NCBI GenBank assembly: GCA_023238725.1
Contig: CM041536.1
Coordinates: 11,489,271 to 11,553,270 of the forward strand
Direction: 5' to 3'
Length of the DNA stretch: 64,000 bases
Source of the DNA: Scortum barcoo
Taxonomy: Eukaryota > Chordata > Actinopteri > Centrarchiformes > Terapontidae
Shown one piece after another: positions 25,001-38,199 of this stretch. Below the pieces are notes generated by a model that saw only the letters and a list, made by a program, of their open reading frames with translations, did no database searches and had not been told where the DNA came from. The translations under genes were made by a program, and so were the position numbers. The first letter of the stretch is position 1. Every line of letters begins with the position of its first letter.

Positions 25001-28000
25001 ATAGTCTGCATTAAACAAAACTAAAACAAACTGGATATGTGGAGTTGGAAACAAGACAAAAGGGATCTAAAGAAATAAACCATAAAGGTGTATCATAGGA
25101 AAAATATGCTTGACCTATACTTGAGACTAAAAGTCAGGATATCTCAGGCTCTGCCGCTTCAATTTACAATTCTTTTTTAAATCTGTCTCTTGTGACTCCT
25201 CTCACTTTATGAAAGTGCTGTTCAAGACTGCTGGAGTACCCATTTAAAAAGAGGTAGGAAATGAGTTAATAACTGAAGTCTGAAGTAACAAGTACCCAAG
25301 AGGGAGACACTGAAATCAAGAGGACAGGTACGACAGGTACTATAGACAGACAAAATGCTAGACCACTACAGAAGAGGCAATCTTGTGTTAAATAAAAGGG
25401 GGAGGTATATGTTCTGGGGAGCTGACGAGGAAACTGGGTGCAGGTGGGCGTGGAGGTCAGGCGATTGTAAATGACAGCAACATACTGAGGGTTAGTGCAG
25501 GACAGGGAGAGGTTAGATCTGTGTCACAAATTACTGTCATACATTATATTTGAGTGTCTGGAGTCCTAGTGCAAAATATGCATTGGTGTATAATAAAGCC
25601 AGTATTTTATTTTAAACCCAGAATTTTATGGATTTAAAAAAAAAAACCATTGTGTGACTCAACACCTCGTTAGTGATGACGCAAGATATTGGTGTTAAGT
25701 AAGTGTCTGTTCGTTATTGACTCAAGTGTTTCTTATACAGGGAGAAGTGAATGAGTGAGCGAGGAGGGGATGTTGGACACCACATGGTCCTTTTTCACAG
25801 CACACATTGAGTTGTTTTAGAAGGAAAAGCAAAAGGTGGCATGAATTACGCTCTGTTGTATTGGAGTGTCCCAGTTTCCCAGTATGATCACTTCCAATGT
25901 CACTCCCATTTGCATAAAATGTAAGAAAGACCTGCTGACCTAATTTCTGTATATGCAGTTGTGCCCGTTTATTAAAAGGAGGAACTGCATGTCAGATCTG
26001 CATCAATCTGCATCGTTTCTCATATGAGGTCTGAGGTTACTCCTGTGCAGTATGCTTGAATACCAAAGTTCGTGCTTCTGGTGAGATGACTCATTCTCCT
26101 TCTGTGGATTAAAGAAAAACCCCTGACAATACTAAGAGAAATGCATACAGCTTCCCCAGTGGAAAGAGTCACTGCAACTTTAATGGGAAACGACGGCACT
26201 GAAATGTCAAAACAGGCACACAAGTGATCATAACAAGGCCGGCTGAACGAGCACAAAACACGGTCTTGCAGGGGACAGGGGCTAAAGAGCAGATTTATAC
26301 AGCATACGGGGGAGCTGAAAAGAGAGTTGGGAGTGCGTGTGCAGGTGATGGGGAAATACGGAAACACACGAGTTGCGTGGCAGGACACGGAGGAAATGGA
26401 AGATGCTGAAATGACGAGCGCAATTTGCAGCAACACAGATTTCAGTAACCTCAGTTTCTTAGTGTGATCGTGTTACAGCTTCAAACGGAGCTAGGCTAGG
26501 AACCCAAAAATGCAGACAAGATCGGACCCAACACCAAAGGGAATTAAGTTGAACGCATAGTCTTTTAATGGAGACTTATCAAGGCAAGTTCCAGAAAGCC
26601 AAAAAGTACAGTACTGTTTTCAGAGCCAAGAGTCCGACTACCACCGTGGGGAGTTTGGTGGTTAGCTGTGGGCATTCGCAGCTTGACGTGTGGCTGACGG
26701 AGCAAGGACAAAGCAGGCGTGGTGTGGACGAAGCAGAGGGCCAAACTGGGCTGGAGTGGGGCAGACAGGACTGCAGAGGGAGCGATGAAGCCAGGAGGTA
26801 AACAAGAGACACCAGGAGTCAAGCTAGGTAACTGGACGGTCTGGTGGAGAGTGGTTGAATGAGCCGGTGATTAAATACAGCAGAGGAGGAGGTGGCTTGA
26901 TTGGAGATGACTTGCAGGTGTACTGATCGGCGGCCAGGTGGTGATGGTGATGAATGCCCTTGAGTAACCTCCTAATCTTTCTGGCAACAGACATGACACA
27001 CAGAAACAGACAGAGGGAGACAAACGCACACACTAGGGAACTCAGAACTCAGGGGAGACAGACAGGGACCCTAACAGACCCTATCAGATTATTTCATTGG
27101 AAGTGAAAAAATATAGCTGGCGTGTTTCTGTTGAGGCCTTCTGAGTGGGATCACACCACACAAAACCAAACCAAATTAAATGTTTGAACATATTTATAAC
27201 CAGACTTTGTAAATCTCTTTGGAACCACATAGATACTTTTACTAGTGCGATATTAAATGGACAAATAAAGGTCTGGCCTGTTCATTTATCAGCATGTGAG
27301 GTTTAATAGAAAAACGATGTGTGTGAGAGAGAGAGGGAGAGCCTCGTATCAACCGTCCTTTTTAAGATCATGGATTTGGATTTGTAGTCATAGTCATAAG
27401 ATAACAGGTAACAGTATATAAATACAGAAGGGATTAAGCTTTTTCTTACAGTCTATGTAAGAAAATCAATTTTTTTCTGTGTCATTTTGTTAACTTGACA
27501 GTGACCATGTGTTTTCTGCATCTAGAGAAGGAACGCCATGTGAAAGCCAATGCACGGGACTACAACGACAAGTTCTGCTATGCTGTAAGTGGACCTCAAA
27601 ATGGAACTGCTGTATGCATACACTGTTAGCTTTAATCACAAGTGTGGGCTGTATCATTTCACCTGTTTCTAAATGTGTGGCTCTTCAGGACAATCACATC
27701 AAAACCTCAAAGTACAACATCTTCACCTTCCTGCCCATCAACTTGTTTGAGCAGTTCCAGAGGGTGGCGAACGCTTACTTCGTGGTGCTGCTGATACTGC
27801 AGGTGGAGAGAAACGGTGTTTGTGACTAAATGTCTGCTTTTACACATCACACTGCTTTTATGAATGAGGTTTTCTCAGAGGAGAGCTGTGTGAAACTGAG
27901 TCAGCTAACCCCGCTTTTCTTTTCACGTAGTTAATCCCGAAAATTTCCTCCCTGTCTTGGTTCACAACCATCGTGCCTTTGGTGCTGGTGCTGGTAATCA

Positions 28001-31000
28001 CGGCTGTCAAGGATGCCACAGATGACTACGTTAGTTGAACTTTTTAAAAAGCTTTTCTGAATGTGCCTCGTTTGTCTCATGTGGTAAAACTGTTGCCCTG
28101 TTTTTTAAATTTCAGTTCCGACATAAGAGCGACAAACAAGTTAACAACCGCCAGTCTCAGGTCCTCATCAGGGGAAGGTACTTTACCACTGTTTGTCTCT
28201 TTTAAGATGCTTTGTATAACTGCCCAGAGCCCCAATCTCATGCACAAATGATTACATACTGTGTGTTTAAGGCGCTTTTGTGTGGTTTAATGATTAGTAT
28301 TTCATTTTCCAAGCTTGCAGAATGAGAAATGGATGAACGTGCGAGTGGGTGACATCATCAGACTGGAGAATAATCAGTTTGTTGCTGTAAGTAATCTGTG
28401 CTGGTTTGTTCAGTCCTTTCCCATCCTACAAAGAAGATGCTTTTGTGCTTCTGATTCATTTGAAGCAGAGTGCCTCCTTCATTTTTTTCTCGCTTATTAG
28501 AGGACGTTCAATTCTGTTTCTTGCTTTTCACATATAAGAGAGAAAATGGTCAGCAAAGGTTGACGGTTTAAGTTCTCTTCTGTGGGACACTGTGGCCACA
28601 GAGTTCAGGGGTGCAGAGATTGATCTATTGCCTCTTCTCACCACTGAGTCTGTTTCATATTGGTTTTACACACAGGCAGACATCCTCCTGCTCTGTAGCA
28701 GCGAGCCCTATGGACTGTGCTATATCGAGACTGCAGAGCTAGATGGGTAAGTGCTGCACGGGTTATGTAAAGTAAAGAAAATGAAGAAATCTAAACTGCG
28801 ATCCACCATGCTATCATGTGTGGAGGAAAACCGCTTGTAGTTGAATGATTTTGCAGAAATGTAAAGTGAATTTCAATATAATAACAATAACAATAACAAA
28901 ACGCTATTAAATGTTAAATGTCTACATTTCTGTGTCACCATAGATGATGTTTTTTTTTTTTGTTCTTTCCCAAACAGAGAAACAAATCTGAAAGTTCGTC
29001 AGGCTTTGACCGTCACCTCAGATTTGGGAGACATTACAAAACTGACGGACTTTGATGGTGAGGTGACATTGATGATATTTGTTTTCACTTGTGGACACCT
29101 GTAGTGGGTTTTCTGCATAGAGACATTATGACTTGTGATGATCATTTGCATTATGATGTGAACGTGTGTCTTTGGATTTTCTCCCGCTCTGATGACTCTG
29201 GTCGGTAAGACCCTTTCACGCATTTGCTTTGTTCCTCAGGAGAAGTAATTTGTGAGCCACCAAACAACAAGCTGGATAAATTTACAGGAACTTTGTACTG
29301 GAGAGACAACAAGTATCCTCTGGATAACGAAAAAATGCTGCTGCGAGGTTGTGTACTCAGAAACACAGAGTGGTGCTTTGGAATGGTCATCTTTGCTGGT
29401 ATGTTATCTTATTTATCTTTTCCATTATTTATCCTATCCTTATACTTTTCCTTCTTCTCCTCTGACCAGCTCATAAATGTTCTGTCAACACTGATCATTG
29501 TTTCCCTCCAACAGGGCTGCAAACCAAACTGATGCAGAACAGCGGAAGGACTACATTTAAAAGGACAAGCATTGACAAGCTGATGAACACTTTGGTTTTG
29601 TGGGTAAGCTTTAGTTAGCAGAGGTGATCATATGCCTCCAAAATGTTCCATGAAGATGTTTGTATTTGTTATGGTTAATTAGACCTCTGCTCAGGTTGAA
29701 AGAGAGTGGAGCTAAACGGTATATTATGTGAGAACGAGAACGTTATGATTATTACTACCTAACTAACTACTGTATATATATATTTATATAAGATTATATG
29801 TGCCAATAAGAATGAGGTGTTAGTTGTCCTTGCCCTGTTTGGAGAAACAACTCAATCGGTGGACATGTCAATCCAACATAGTCATTATGCACCCACACAG
29901 TCCTGAGAGAAGAGGTCTAATCAGACATAATCAGTGGAAGTGCATGTGTTGGGCCTAATGTGAGAGCACCGTGGTTTTGTAGGATCTTTAAATGAAAGAT
30001 GCTTGAAAACACAACATTCTTTTTATTTCTATAATAGATCAGTAGGCAGGTTTTCCACATGATCATAAAGTGATGCTTTATATTTCAGATCTTTGCCTTC
30101 CTCATTTGTATGGGAGTTATTTTGGCCATTGGAAACACGATTTGGGAGACCTTGATTGGCAGAAACTTCCAGGTGTTTTTGCCGTGGGATGGGTTTCAGA
30201 ACAGCGCTGTTTTCTCCGGCTTCCTCACCTTCTGGTCTTACATTATCATCCTCAACACTGTTGTGCCTATCTCGTTGTATGTCAGGTAAGGACAGACAAC
30301 ATACGGTCTAAAGTCTCCTTCACATAATATTAAAGCACCACTAGTCTTAGAAATAATATCAGTCTTTTTCAGGGCATTTCACTCACTCTAATTCTTTAAA
30401 TTTTGCAATTGATTTCTCAATATGGTATAATAAAATGTATGGTTAAACCTTCAGCGTGGAGGTTCTACGTCTCGGTCACAGTTATTTCATAAACTGGGAC
30501 CAAAAGATGTACTACGGCCAGACAGACACTGCGGCAGAGGCTCGCACCACCACGCTGAATGAGGAACTGGGCCAGGTGGAGTTTATCTTTTCCGACAAGA
30601 CGGGCACCCTCACCCAGAACATCATGGTCTTCAGCAAGTGCTCCATTAATGGAAAGACGTATGGTATGAGCTCTGTGAAACATTTTGATAATAATATATT
30701 ACTATTCCAAAATCAGTCAATCACTTAGATTGGAATATTTTTACATTTTGAAATAATTCACACAAATATTACTGGACAAAATAGATGAAATGTGCGTGCA
30801 TCTGATCAGTTTTAGTGATAGTTTCTCCAATTACTTCTTATTCAACATTTTTATTTGATCAATAAAATTTTGTTTTAGTGGTTTATTCATCAAACCATCC
30901 ATCCATCCAAGATAGCCTGTCCGAGCTATCTTGGGCGAGAGGCAGGGTACACACCCTGGACTGGACGCCAGTCAGTCAGTCATTGAAGGACAGACAAACC

Positions 31001-34000
31001 ACTCACACTCACATTAACACCTAGGGGCAATTTTAGAGTTGTCAATTAACCTAACCTGCATGTCTTTGGATTGTGGGAGGAAGCTGGAGTACACCAGAGA
31101 GAACCCACGCAGGCACAGGGAGAACATGCAAACTCCACACAGAAGTGCCTGCTTCAACCGAGGATTGAACCCAGGCCACCCCCTCATCAAACCATGAAAT
31201 TTTATTATTATTATTCTGTGGGAAACACTTAATCAGTACAGTTATGTTTGCCAGATTTAATGTCTGAAATAGACATAAAATCAGCAGATTCACTCAAAAA
31301 ATGGAGATAATTTGAACTTCACCCATAACTAACTAATTACTCATTGCAGTGGCATAGCCATAACTCCGTGTGTTTGACAAGATACTGATGTCATTACTTT
31401 TTGTCTCTCAGGTGACATCTATAATGAATTTGATCAGAAGGTGGAAATTACAGAAGTAAGTAAAGCTACAAAAAGCATGAATTATTCACTCAGTGACAAT
31501 ATTACTAATAACAAAATAACTATGTTGGTGATCCACGTCCCTTCAGACAACAGCCTGTGTGGATTTTTCCTTCAACCCTCTCTGTGACAGACGGTTTAAG
31601 TTTTACGATGGCAGCCTGGTTGAAGCCATTAAACTGGAGGATCCCGCAGTGCAGGAGTTCTTCAGGCTGCTGGCTTTGTGCCACACCGTCATGCCAGAAG
31701 AGAAGAGCGAAGGTAAACCCTGCACACAGTCCAGTGATGACAGAAATCACTGAATATATTGACGGGGTCCTGATTGATGTTTCTGTTAACATGAAGGACA
31801 TTTGGTGTACCAGGCCCAGTCGCCTGACGAGGGAGCCCTGGTCACTGCGGCTCGAAACTTTGGGTTTGTCTTCCGGGCCCGAACCCCCGAGACCATCACG
31901 CTGTGTGAGATGGGACGAGCTGTCACCTACCAGCTGCTGGCCATACTGGACTTCAACAACGTGCGCAAGAGAATGAGTGTCATTGGTTAGGTCTTCACTT
32001 ATAACTGCAATGCTTCCTTTAGCTTACATGTAGTTAACATGACATCATGTCTACGCTAATAATGTAGATGTAACATATTTTATAATAATAACATATTTAA
32101 ATAATAATAATATTTAATCTTTATTTTCTAACAAAAGCACAAAGTCTTTACATACATGCTTCTGTTTGCAGTCTGTAATACATGTAGAAGTAATGATTAA
32201 AAAACACAGTGTTGTGTTCTCCTGTTGTGCTTTATAGTGAGAAATCCACAGGGCCAGATTAAACTCTACTCTAAAGGAGCTGACACTATTATCTTTGACC
32301 GCCTGGATCCATCCAGTGAAGACCTCATGTACACTACCTCAGAGCACCTCAATGTAAGTGTTGTTCCACTGGGTGACATCACTCAGTGACTGCATTTTTA
32401 AATAAGTGCACTATACACTTGAGTGCACTACGCATCTATATTTATAGTCTCGTAAAAATCGATAAACCAAAAGATAAACAAAAGAACCAAAAACATCAAC
32501 GTGCTTACATAATACTGATGACTCCTGCAGCAGTTGGAGCTGAGTGGATCAGCCAGTGCAGGTAATTTGTTGATGGTTTTGACACAAAAGTAGCTGGATT
32601 CAGATTGTTATGAATCTCATTTCCTTTGTCATGGCAATGACTGCTAATACAATGGAATATTTTTGGACAGTACAACTGTTAAAGGTGTTTACAACCATCT
32701 CTTCCTGCAGGAGTTTGCTGGAGAAGGGCTCCGAACATTAGCCCTGGCTTACAAAGATCTCGATGAAGATTACTTTGAAGTTTGGACAAAGAAGCTTCTA
32801 TTCGCCAGCACTGTAATCGAGAACCGTGAGGATCAGCTGGCCGTTCTCTATGAGGAGATCGAGCAGGGCTTGAAGGTAATATTGACAGCCTTTCGGTTTA
32901 CATCCTTAAAGTTATCATTTCTCATCGAGCCTTTGCAGACTGACTGCTCTCCTGCTTAAAGCTTGTAGGAGCCACAGCGATTGAGGACAAACTTCAGGAA
33001 GGAGTACCTGAAACCATCGCCCGCCTAAATCTAGCCGACATCAAAATCTGGGTCCTCACAGGAGACAAACTAGGTAGCATGACCTGAAAAACAGACACTA
33101 TACTTACTAGCAGCTTACCTGTCTGTGAGAAGCTACAGAGAGAGTAAATTGTGTGAAATATTTCAGAGACAGCAATGAACATTGGCTACTCCTGCAACAT
33201 GCTGCGAGACGACATGAATGAGGTGTTTGTCATCTCTGGCCTCACGCTGCCGGAGGTCCAGCAGCAGCTCAGGTGACACGCTGAACATTTCTCTTTCACC
33301 ACCACTCACACAACAGGTGGATTTTCTCACAGCCACTGCAAATTAAATGATATTTTATATAGATATTTTTAAGAGAATTCTGTCTGTAAAGCTCTTACAC
33401 ACATATTGAAAATGTATTTTCACTGGCTTCCTTCTCCCCTCAGGAGTGCTAAAGAGCACATCCTCGGCCTTAGTCGCGTTAGCAGTGCAGGAGATGTTGA
33501 GAAGACAGACATGCTTGCAGATGACTCTGTGTTTGAAGAAACCATTATTGCAGAGTATGCCTTAGTCATCAATGGACATAGTTTGGTAAGACACCCAAAT
33601 ATGTTCCATTATAAAGTATTTTTCTGTGTTGGAATGATAATTTTTCCCCACGTTGTGCTTGTTTTTATTTTGCTGCTGATGCCTGCGGGTTTTATTTTGC
33701 TAAACGGTGGTAGTGTTGCTGTCTGCTGAGCCTGGCATCTCTGTTCCTGCTGCTGACTGTGCCGAGTCTGTAATGAGCAGAGGGCTGCTGTGCTGCTGAG
33801 GGCCCTTGGCTCTATTACAGGTTTTCATTAACATCCATTTCCTCACAGAAGAACTGCTCCCTTGTTGTGCCTTGAGCAGTGCGCATGATGCATGATGCAT
33901 GATGCACAACAGCTCAGTAGAAATGTTACACTGAGCCATTGCTCAGTGCTACCTCTGCAGGGGCTGACGTTATAGGATAGTAATGACGGATTTAACGGGT

Positions 34001-37000
34001 GTGATGTATGCATGTGTTCCCCCTGAAGGCTCACGCTCTGGAGCCGCAGCTGGAGCGCATCTTGCTGGACCTGGCATGTTTGTGTAAAACAGTCATCTGC
34101 TGTCGGGTCACCCCGATGCAGAAAGCCCAGGTGGTGGAGCTGGTGAAGAAGCACAAGAGGGCCGTCACCCTGGCCATTGGAGATGGAGCCAATGATGTCA
34201 GCATGATCAAGAGTAAGCCCCAGGATCGGTCACTCTAACTCGTAGACACGTTGAAACAGCTTTTTCAGCAACATGAAGCAGGTCTGTCCTGTGTTACCAT
34301 TACAATGGAGTCATAGAGCCAAGCATACAGTTTTCCTAACAACGTGTTGATTTAATAACACTTCCAGAGGAATTTCCAGAGTGTTTCTCAAGCTGCAACT
34401 CTTTTTCTTAATCCAAACAAATGTGGTAGCTGGAAATCTCTGTGTTCAATATTTTTCTTTTATATTTTATGTTTTCATACAAAAAGACCAACAGGTATTT
34501 ACGTACGTTAACAGAATGTAGTGGTAGTACATGAGAGGCTGGGGCTACATGACGCAGTGCAGCGGTGAGGCTGAAGCTGCTCTCTGTTGGCTCTGCTGTT
34601 GTGTCCTTTAACACGACACTAAAACCTTGATGAAAACCCGCTGTGGAAACTCTGGAGATCAATAACTGTCACATGGAAGAAAGAAATTGTTTTTTTCCTT
34701 CTGAAACTAATATTATGTTGTATTCAGCAGTCTGCTTTTTTATGATTTCATCAAGGCTCTGTCAGCTTAAGGTATGCTCTTCTGTACCTGAACCTGAATC
34801 CTGTGCAAGCAATAAGACAATTTACTGCTTTTGAACACATACATTTGATGGATATGTTCACTTACTTATTTGAGTTTGAGTCATAGATGGAAAATCTTTG
34901 TGGGTGTTTCTCAACTGATCAGAATACGAAGAAACCACCTCTTTGAATTAAAATGTTCCCTCTTGTATTAAAATTGCTAGCAACTAGTTTTAAAGTGGTA
35001 TTTGAATAATAGCTTTGCCTTTAATATGGTAAATATATTAACAATGTTCCAAAGGTATTTAATATTTAGTTTCAAAGGGCAGTGATGTGCTGTGTGTTTC
35101 TTCTTCAGCTGCTCACATCGGCGTTGGCGTCAGTGGTCAGGAGGGGATGCAGGCTGTTCTGGCATCAGATTACTCCTTCGCTCAGTTTCGGTACCTGCAG
35201 CGGCTCTTGCTGGTGCACGGACGCTGGTCCTACTTTCGCATGTGTAATTTCCTGTGCTATTTCTTCTACAAGAACTTTGCATTCACACTGGTACACTTCT
35301 GGTATGGATTCTTCTGTGGTTTCTCAGCTCAGGTAAAAAAAAACGGTTATATAGTTGTATTTTAAGGCCTGTATATTTTTGTCCTGTCTTTTTTTTGTGT
35401 TGGATTAACGATGTATGTCATTGTCTTCTTTCCACAGACTGTGTATGACCAGTGGTTCATTACCCTCTTCAATATAGTATATACATCTTTACCAGTGCTG
35501 GCAATGGGGCTTTTTGATCAGGTAATACTGTAAAATGTGAGATATATAATGTATAATGAAGCACTGATTTATAGTCCTTCTTTATTTCTAAATTTGGTCC
35601 TCAGGTCCATTCATTTTTGTAGCAGTCTCCAATGACAACCTTTTGAGCCATCTTATACTTTCCTTTTTGTTTTTCTGTTCAAGATACTGTCATGTCCTAC
35701 AGGTGATTATCTTATTACTGTCTTAATATCTAACCCCACAATAGGTACTACACTAAATTTAACTTATGTGTGACCAGAACCCCTGATCTGATTAACTCAT
35801 ATAATTATACAATATTGTGTATTATTCATCCATCATATTGAATGTACTATCTGCTGTCAAGCACTTCCCTATCACCCTATCGCTGCCATTATATCTAATA
35901 ATACTTCACATATCACATAACAATATCTGTTTCCTTAAGGACGTCAATGACCAGAACAGCCTTCGCTACCCGAGCCTGTACAAACCCGGCCAGCAAAACC
36001 TTCTCTTCAACAAACGGCAGTTTTTCCTGTGCACACTGCAGGGGATGGCCACATCTTTCCTGCTCTTCTTCATTCCCTGCGGAGCCTTTTCTGTCATGGT
36101 GAAAGAGGACGGCTCCGACTTTTCTGACCAACAAACGTTCGCTGTCACCATAGCAACATCCCTGGTCATTGTCGTAAGTGTTCAGGTGAGAGTTTGAACA
36201 GAATAAAACGGAAGCAATAGAATAGCCCTGCTGATTAAAAGAATTAACACCATACTTGTGTTTATAAAGCATGAACTGTATCTGTTCCTAGATTGGACTT
36301 GACAAACACTACTGGACAGCTGTCAATCACCTCTTCATATGGGGCAGCCTCACAATGTACTTTGCCATATTATTTGCAGTGCAAAGCAATGGAATATTTG
36401 GCATCTCTCAAAGTAATTTCCCATTCGTAGGTAAGTTTTGCTCAGTCATAAATAATACTGGTGTGTGGAGATTGCGTATTAATGAATTTGGATTTTTGTG
36501 TCCACAGGCACAGCACGCAACTGTCTGTCAGAGATAACTGTGTGGTTGGTCATCCTGCTCACCACTGTGGTGTGTGTTGTGCCTGGTTTAGCCGTCAGCT
36601 TCCTGAGAGTCAACCTCTTTCCAACACTAACAGATAAGGTACAATAAATCTGATATATATACTGTATTTGAACAAGCAGTTGACACTTCATTAATGTTTC
36701 TCCCAGTTTGGCCGGAATTTCCATTTTATGCACGCAACTGTCTGTCAGAGATAACTGTGTGGTTGGTCATCCTGCATGCATCCACTGTGGTGTGTGTTGT
36801 GCCTGGTTTAGCCGTCAGCTTCCTGAGAGTTAACCTCTTTCCAACACTAACAGATAAGGTACAATAAATCTGATATATATACTGTATTTGAACAAGCACT
36901 TTAACACTTCATTAATGTTTCTCCCAGTTTGGCCGGAATTTCCATTTTATGCTACTTCTGCTCCAATGCATTTGAGTATATTAAAAGTAGTAATATAATA

Positions 37001-37786
37001 GTATTGTACATTAAAAAAAGAAAAAAAAAAATGATACAAAATTGCAAATTATTTAAATTTAAAATGAAAATTAAGAAAAAAAAAAAGATACAAAATAAAA
37101 ATGCATTTAAATTTAAAATGAAAATTAAGATAAAAATGTTTAAGATAAAATTAGCAGTTCCAAACCTTTTCCAGGTATCTGTGAGTAGTTATTAGTATCT
37201 GTATGTAAATTAGTTAACAGTAAAATACTGCCTACACACTGATGCATCAGTCTCAACAATCTCATAATATAATATATAACAATAGTCAGTAACAGTGCTT
37301 ACTGTACATTGAATAAATACTTTTACTTTGCATTTTGTGCATTTTGCTGATAATACTCACATACCTTTAATTTGATTTTAAGTGTAAAACATGTACTTGT
37401 AATAGAGCATTCATACACTGTGGTACCAGTATTTTTATACTCCTTCCACCACTGCTGTATTTTGTCAGGTTCGTCATCTACAACAGTCCAGAAAGAGAGA
37501 AGGACCTCAGGAGCAGAACTTAAGGCGAGTACGCAGGACGAGTTCCCGCCGCTCTGCCTATGCCTTTTCTCACCAACAGGGCTACGGGGAGCTGATCACC
37601 TCAGGCAAAAACATGAGGGCGAGCACAGTGTCCTCTCCTCGCTCCCCTGGAAGATCAGCACACAACTCAAACTGGATAGAAAACATGTTGAGGAGAAAGA
37701 ACGAAGTCTCTTGCATCTCAGATGAAGGCGCAGGAGCACCGGAAAGCAGCAACACCACAAAACAGACTCCGAAGCACACAGACTGA
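22085..37786 (+). CDS. atp8b4: Phospholipid-transporting P4-ATPase, class I type 8B member 4
   Basis: Coding exons: 22085-22127, 27526-27584, 27689-27802, 27931-28029, 28116-28177, 28314-28386, 28676-28746, 28978-29057, 29240-29398, 29515-29603, 30089-30285, 30455-30663, 31412-31455, 31547-31712, 31797-31985, 32238-32353, 32711-32875, 32962-33073, 33167-33272, 33444-33585, 34029-34212, 35109-35332, 35438-35521, 35940-36185, 36292-36430, 36508-36638, 37469-37786. They total 3621 bp, or 1206 aa (human ATP8B4 1192), with every phase matching. P4-ATPases move phospholipids from the outer to the inner leaflet, usually with a CDC50 partner. Motifs: DGET in the actuator domain (173-176), VVPISLYVS in TM4, phosphorylated Asp in DKTGTLT (D396), KGADT in the nucleotide domain, TGDKLETA and GDGANDV (816-822) in the P domain, and a cytosolic tail with GYGELITSGKNMR. 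ATP8B2 is nearly as similar; neighbouring GALK2, CEP152 and SLC27A2 favour ATP8B4. A second possible first exon lies at 23043-23073. Confidence 0.93.
22497..22990 (-). repeat. Percomorph dispersed element (ends with the 'ACTTCTTCCACCACTG' type terminus), copy 1
   Basis: Read on the minus strand, it has the characteristic ...ACTTGTAATGGAGTATTTTTAC... stretch and ends in GAATACTTTCCGCACCACTG. The other side carries GTAAAAAGTAGCATAAAGTTAAAGTA. The same element recurs at about 37190-37455 and 60390-61460. It is probably a non-autonomous DNA transposon, inserted in atp8b4 intron 1. Confidence 0.55.
22994..23073 (+). other. atp8b4: Possible alternative first coding exon of atp8b4
   Basis: An ATG at 23043 begins MAFWRRNTHI and ends one base into a codon at a good donor (TTG|GTAAGAT). 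That is the same phase as the main first exon 22085-22127, so it can join exon 27526-27584 to give ...HIEKERHVKAN. A further in-frame ATG lies at 23004. A CAG-less acceptor (CATTTAG) at 23014 could also make this an internal untranslated exon. If it were spliced after 22127 the upstream frame would be broken, so it works only as an alternative start. Confidence 0.4.
24425..24850. repeat. Foldback (MITE-like) element, copy 1
   Basis: The left part (TCTCATGTCTGTCTGCTAAACATGTAAGCTTATCTTAGCATAAAGACTGGAAACAG-type) and right part (AGCTGCTTCCAGTCTTCATGCC...GACATGAGAGTG) are diverged inverted repeats. The whole matches the element at 58250-58880 in order, including CCTCTGAAGCTCACT and GCAGATTTTG. It lies in atp8b4 intron 1. 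Confidence 0.6.
26460..27080. repeat. Probable degenerate interspersed repeat in atp8b4 intron 1
   Basis: This GC-richer island inside an AT-rich intron contains CAAGGCAAGTTCCAGAAAGCC, GATGACTTGCAGGTG and CAACAGACATGACAC-type strings that recur in many fish intronic repeats. ORFs on both strands here are not conserved-looking. The family is not assigned and no terminal repeats were identified. Confidence 0.35.
30885..31190 (-). repeat. Common fish interspersed repeat
   Basis: It contains the widely dispersed fish consensus strings CATGTCTTTGGATTGTGGGAGGAAG, AGAACCCACGCAGGCACAGGGAGAACATGCAAACTCCACACAGAAG and GATTGAACCCAGG. These occur in many teleost genomes, but the parent family is uncertain to me. 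It lies in the atp8b4 intron after the phosphorylation-site exon. Confidence 0.7.
36514..36947 (+). repeat. atp8b4: Recent 217-bp tandem duplication covering most of an atp8b4 exon and its downstream intron
   Basis: Copy 1 (36514-36730) begins inside exon 36508-36638 at CACGCAACTG and ends in TTCCATTTTATG. Copy 2 starts at 36731 with the same bases and repeats the exon portion, the donor AAG|GTACAA and the intron text, almost identically. Differences are a replacement of CTCACC by CATGCATCC in the exon part (+3 bp) and a few changes near 36898. The duplicated exon part has its own upstream acceptor-like TTTCTCCCAG at 36706. Confidence 0.93.
36707..36858 (+). other. atp8b4: Potential mutually exclusive alternative penultimate exon of atp8b4
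   Basis: Splicing from 36430 to the TTTCTCCCAG acceptor at 36706 would give a 152-bp exon. It enters in phase 1 and leaves in phase 0, exactly like the normal 131-bp exon 36508-36638. It has no stop codon and recodes the last membrane segment with a WPEFPFYA lead-in and ILHASTVV in place of ILLTTVV. Using both exons would shift the frame. Nothing in the sequence proves use. Confidence 0.4.
37190..37458 (+). repeat. Percomorph dispersed element, copy 2
   Basis: It contains AATACTTTTACTTTGCATTTTGTGCATTTTGCTGATAATACT, ACTTGTAATAGAGCATT and TATTTTTATACTCCTTCCACCACTG, the same text in the same order as copies 1 and 3. Its right end lies 10 bases before the acceptor of the last atp8b4 exon. Confidence 0.65.
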
Positions 37787-38199
37787 GCTCAACCTCTGAC
37801 TAATAGATACCACATACACTATAGCACAAGGTATGAGTGTCCTTCATTCGGGTGAATTTATGCTAAAATCCAACAACGCAGATGTACCTCATTTTTTATT
37901 AGCGTGAATCACATGGACTGAACCTTTAAGGGCAGTAAAAACATTATCATGTAGAGGAACCATTTCCCAAAAAACGCCAGCTGATTGAAAACAGGTAATG
38001 GACAACTTTTTCATCTTTATCATGCAGGACATTGGTCTAATCTATGAACTCAGCTCGACAGCAGCGGGTATAGTTTAGGACAATATCATGCATGAGTTGC
38101 TGCCCTCAAAGAAATGTGTGTCGTCACGCCTCAGCTGATACGATGGATCTGTAAGTGGTTGGTGCATTTATTCGATATTCAGCACATCCTCCTCTGATT

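Noticed and set aside
33070..33075. Leu in TGDKLETA of atp8b4 as a damaging change
   Set aside because: The usual residue is Gln or Lys, but Leu is found at this position in other P4-ATPases (ATP9 type), so it is tolerated.
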